From Clostridia bacterium (GTDB taxonomy: Bacteria; Bacillota; Clostridia; Oscillospirales; Acutalibacteraceae): a stretch of DNA of 6,573 bases. Numbering within the stretch: the stretch's first letter is position 1; each line of letters starts with the position of its first letter. A model generated the notes under the pieces. That model did no database searches, had not been told where the DNA came from, and was given only the letters and a program-made list of their open reading frames with translations. The stretch covers positions 1 to 6,573 of the forward strand of contig JAFQKZ010000084.1 of the NCBI GenBank assembly GCA_017414725.1, in the 5' to 3' direction. Shown piece by piece: positions 5,359 to 6,573 of the stretch. Made by a program: the position numbers and the translations under genes.

Positions 5359-6573
5359 TTATTTTTTGTTTATTTTTAATTTATTTACTGCTAGTTCTAT
5401 TCTTTTTACGGATTCATGTTTTCCTAAAATTTCCAAAATCTCAATAGCGCCGCCCGGGGTCACCAACTGCCCAGAAACTGCTATTCTTACCGGCCACATC
5501 ACTGTAGAATTTTTTAATTCATATTTATTAGCATAATTAATTAACATGTCATGAATATTATCATAATCCCAGTTTTCTAGATTTTTAAATAAATTTAATA
5601 TATTATTTAATATCTCAAGCGAACTCTCACAAGTACTTTTGCTTTTTTTATGCTCAAATAAATTTATATCATATTCACAAATATTTTCAAAAAAACCGAT
5701 TAATTCCGGTATTTCTTCTAATCTAGAGATTCTGGTTTTTATTAACACACAAATTTTAGAGATATTTATATCAGGATTTTTAATAACTTTTTTGATATAA
5801 TTTAAACTCAAATTTTCAAACTCTTGATCTGTTTTTAATTTTAAATACTCGGAATTGTACCAATCTAATTTTTTGTAATCAAAAATCGACGGAGATTTAC
5901 TGATATTATTGACAGAAAAATTACTTACCAATTCTTGCAGAGAAAAAATCTCTTGATTTGTGTCCGGGCACCACCCCAAAAACGCTATGTAATTTAAAAT
6001 CGCTTCGGGCAAGTATCCCATAGAAATCAAATCTTCAAAGCTCACAGCGCCATGTCTTTTTGATAGTTTCGAGACCGTTCCGTCCGAATTTTTACCCATA
6101 ATTAACGGCAAATGTATGTACTCCGGGATCTCCCAGCCAAAAGCCTGATATAAAAGATTATATTTCGGAGTTGAAGTCAGATACTCGCTGCCACGGACAA
6201 CATGTGTAATTTTCATTTCGTGATCATCAATCACATTCGCAAAATTATACGTTGGAAAACCGTCGCTTTTAAGCAAAATCTGATCTTCGATTTCTTTGTT
6301 CTCTATCTCGACTTCTCCAAAAACTAAATCATGAAAACAGGTCGTCCCGGTTTCCGGAGTTTTTTGTCTTATAACATATTTGCTATTATTTTTTAATAAA
6401 TTATCAATTTCTTCTTGAGATAAATTTCTGCACGGATCTTTATGCCCGGAAATTAATTTACTATCTTGATCTTCAAATTTTTTTTCGCAAAAACAGTAAT
6501 ACGCTTTGTCGTTTTTCACCAATTCTTCTGCGTATTTTTTGTATATATTTTTTCTCAAGCTCTGTTTATACGG
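5359..6573 (-). CDS. gltX: Glutamate--tRNA ligase (GluRS), N terminus outside the window
   Basis: This enzyme charges tRNA-Glu with glutamate. The reading frame stays open to the right edge. The first visible residues, PYKQS, match the GPYRQSER segment that lies about 70-85 residues into GluRS, so the HIGH motif is missing only because of the cut. Visible in the 404-residue fragment are CFC (27-29) with C48 in a DPCRNL context, the remains or form of the zinc-binding insert. Also seen are FPTYNFANVIDDHEMKITHVVRGSEYLTSTPKYNLLYQAFGW (106-147), and KLSKR (169-173), the KMSKS loop. The C-terminal helical anticodon-binding domain covers roughly 320-404. The TTG at 6558 is an internal Leu codon and not a start. 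glnS follows 18 nt downstream. Since GlnRS is present, this GluRS could be discriminating, but specificity cannot be judged by eye. Confidence 0.96.
   Translation of the reverse strand, partial: PYKQSLRKNIYKKYAEELVKNDKAYYCFCEKKFEDQDSKLISGHKDPCRNLSQEEIDNLLKNNSKYVIRQKTPETGTTCFHDLVFGEVEIENKEIEDQILLKSDGFPTYNFANVIDDHEMKITHVVRGSEYLTSTPKYNLLYQAFGWEIPEYIHLPLIMGKNSDGTVSKLSKRHGAVSFEDLISMGYLPEAILNYIAFLGWCPDTNQEIFSLQELVSNFSVNNISKSPSIFDYKKLDWYNSEYLKLKTDQEFENLSLNYIKKVIKNPDINISKICVLIKTRISRLEEIPELIGFFENICEYDINLFEHKKSKSTCESSLEILNNILNLFKNLENWDYDNIHDMLINYANKYELKNSTVMWPVRIAVSGQLVTPGGAIEILEILGKHESVKRIELAVNKLKINKK

Noticed and set aside
6430..6496. Loss of the zinc-site His in GluRS (CRNL in place of CRH)
   Set aside because: CRNL-type sequences are, to my knowledge, frequent in clostridial GluRS, so this is not a reliable anomaly.
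6556..6558. TTG as a true start for a short GluRS
   Set aside because: The frame stays open to the window edge with PYKQS, a conserved internal GluRS segment; the truncation is caused by the window and not by the gene.

Overview
The window is AT-rich, tightly packed bacterial DNA that looks like a member of the Clostridia. Three things point there: the end of a SCIFF-peptide radical SAM maturase (a near-universal clostridial marker), a Firmicutes-type L10 leader in front of rplJ, and strong GGAGG-type ribosome binding sites, two of them paired with TTG starts. Species cannot be read from the sequence. No tRNA, rRNA, CRISPR array, insertion sequence or phage gene was seen.

Layout. Positions 1-234 (+) hold the C-terminal end of the SCIFF maturase (scfB), cut by the window edge. 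Convergent to it, on the minus strand, lies a three-gene cluster read from 1673 down to 323. It encodes a small secreted coiled-coil protein of unknown function, an RsbW/SpoIIAB-like anti-sigma kinase and a STAS anti-sigma antagonist. No sigma factor or phosphatase gene is next to them. The divergent gap 1674-2028 contains a good sigma-A promoter (1823-1851) and an untranslated leader that folds as an L10 leader, ending in an intrinsic terminator (attenuator). It is followed by rplJ (TTG start at 2029) and rplL (2620-2997). A strong hairpin terminator at 3016-3050 separates rplL from a second minus-strand operon, gltX (cut by the right edge) - glnS - tdk, which converges on it.

How the genes work together. 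rplJ and rplL encode the ribosomal stalk (L10 with L7/L12), and the leader should let excess L10-L12 complex shut down its own transcription. gltX and glnS charge tRNA-Glu and tRNA-Gln, so this organism can make Gln-tRNA directly. tdk salvages thymidine. The kinase/antagonist pair forms a partner-switching module whose target is not in view.

Most of the window is conventional. The points most worth a second look are the complete attenuator in front of rplJL, the separation of rplJL from rpoBC, the sigma-less partner-switching pair linked to an orphan secreted protein, and that orphan itself. I did not find convincing evidence of a wholly new system.
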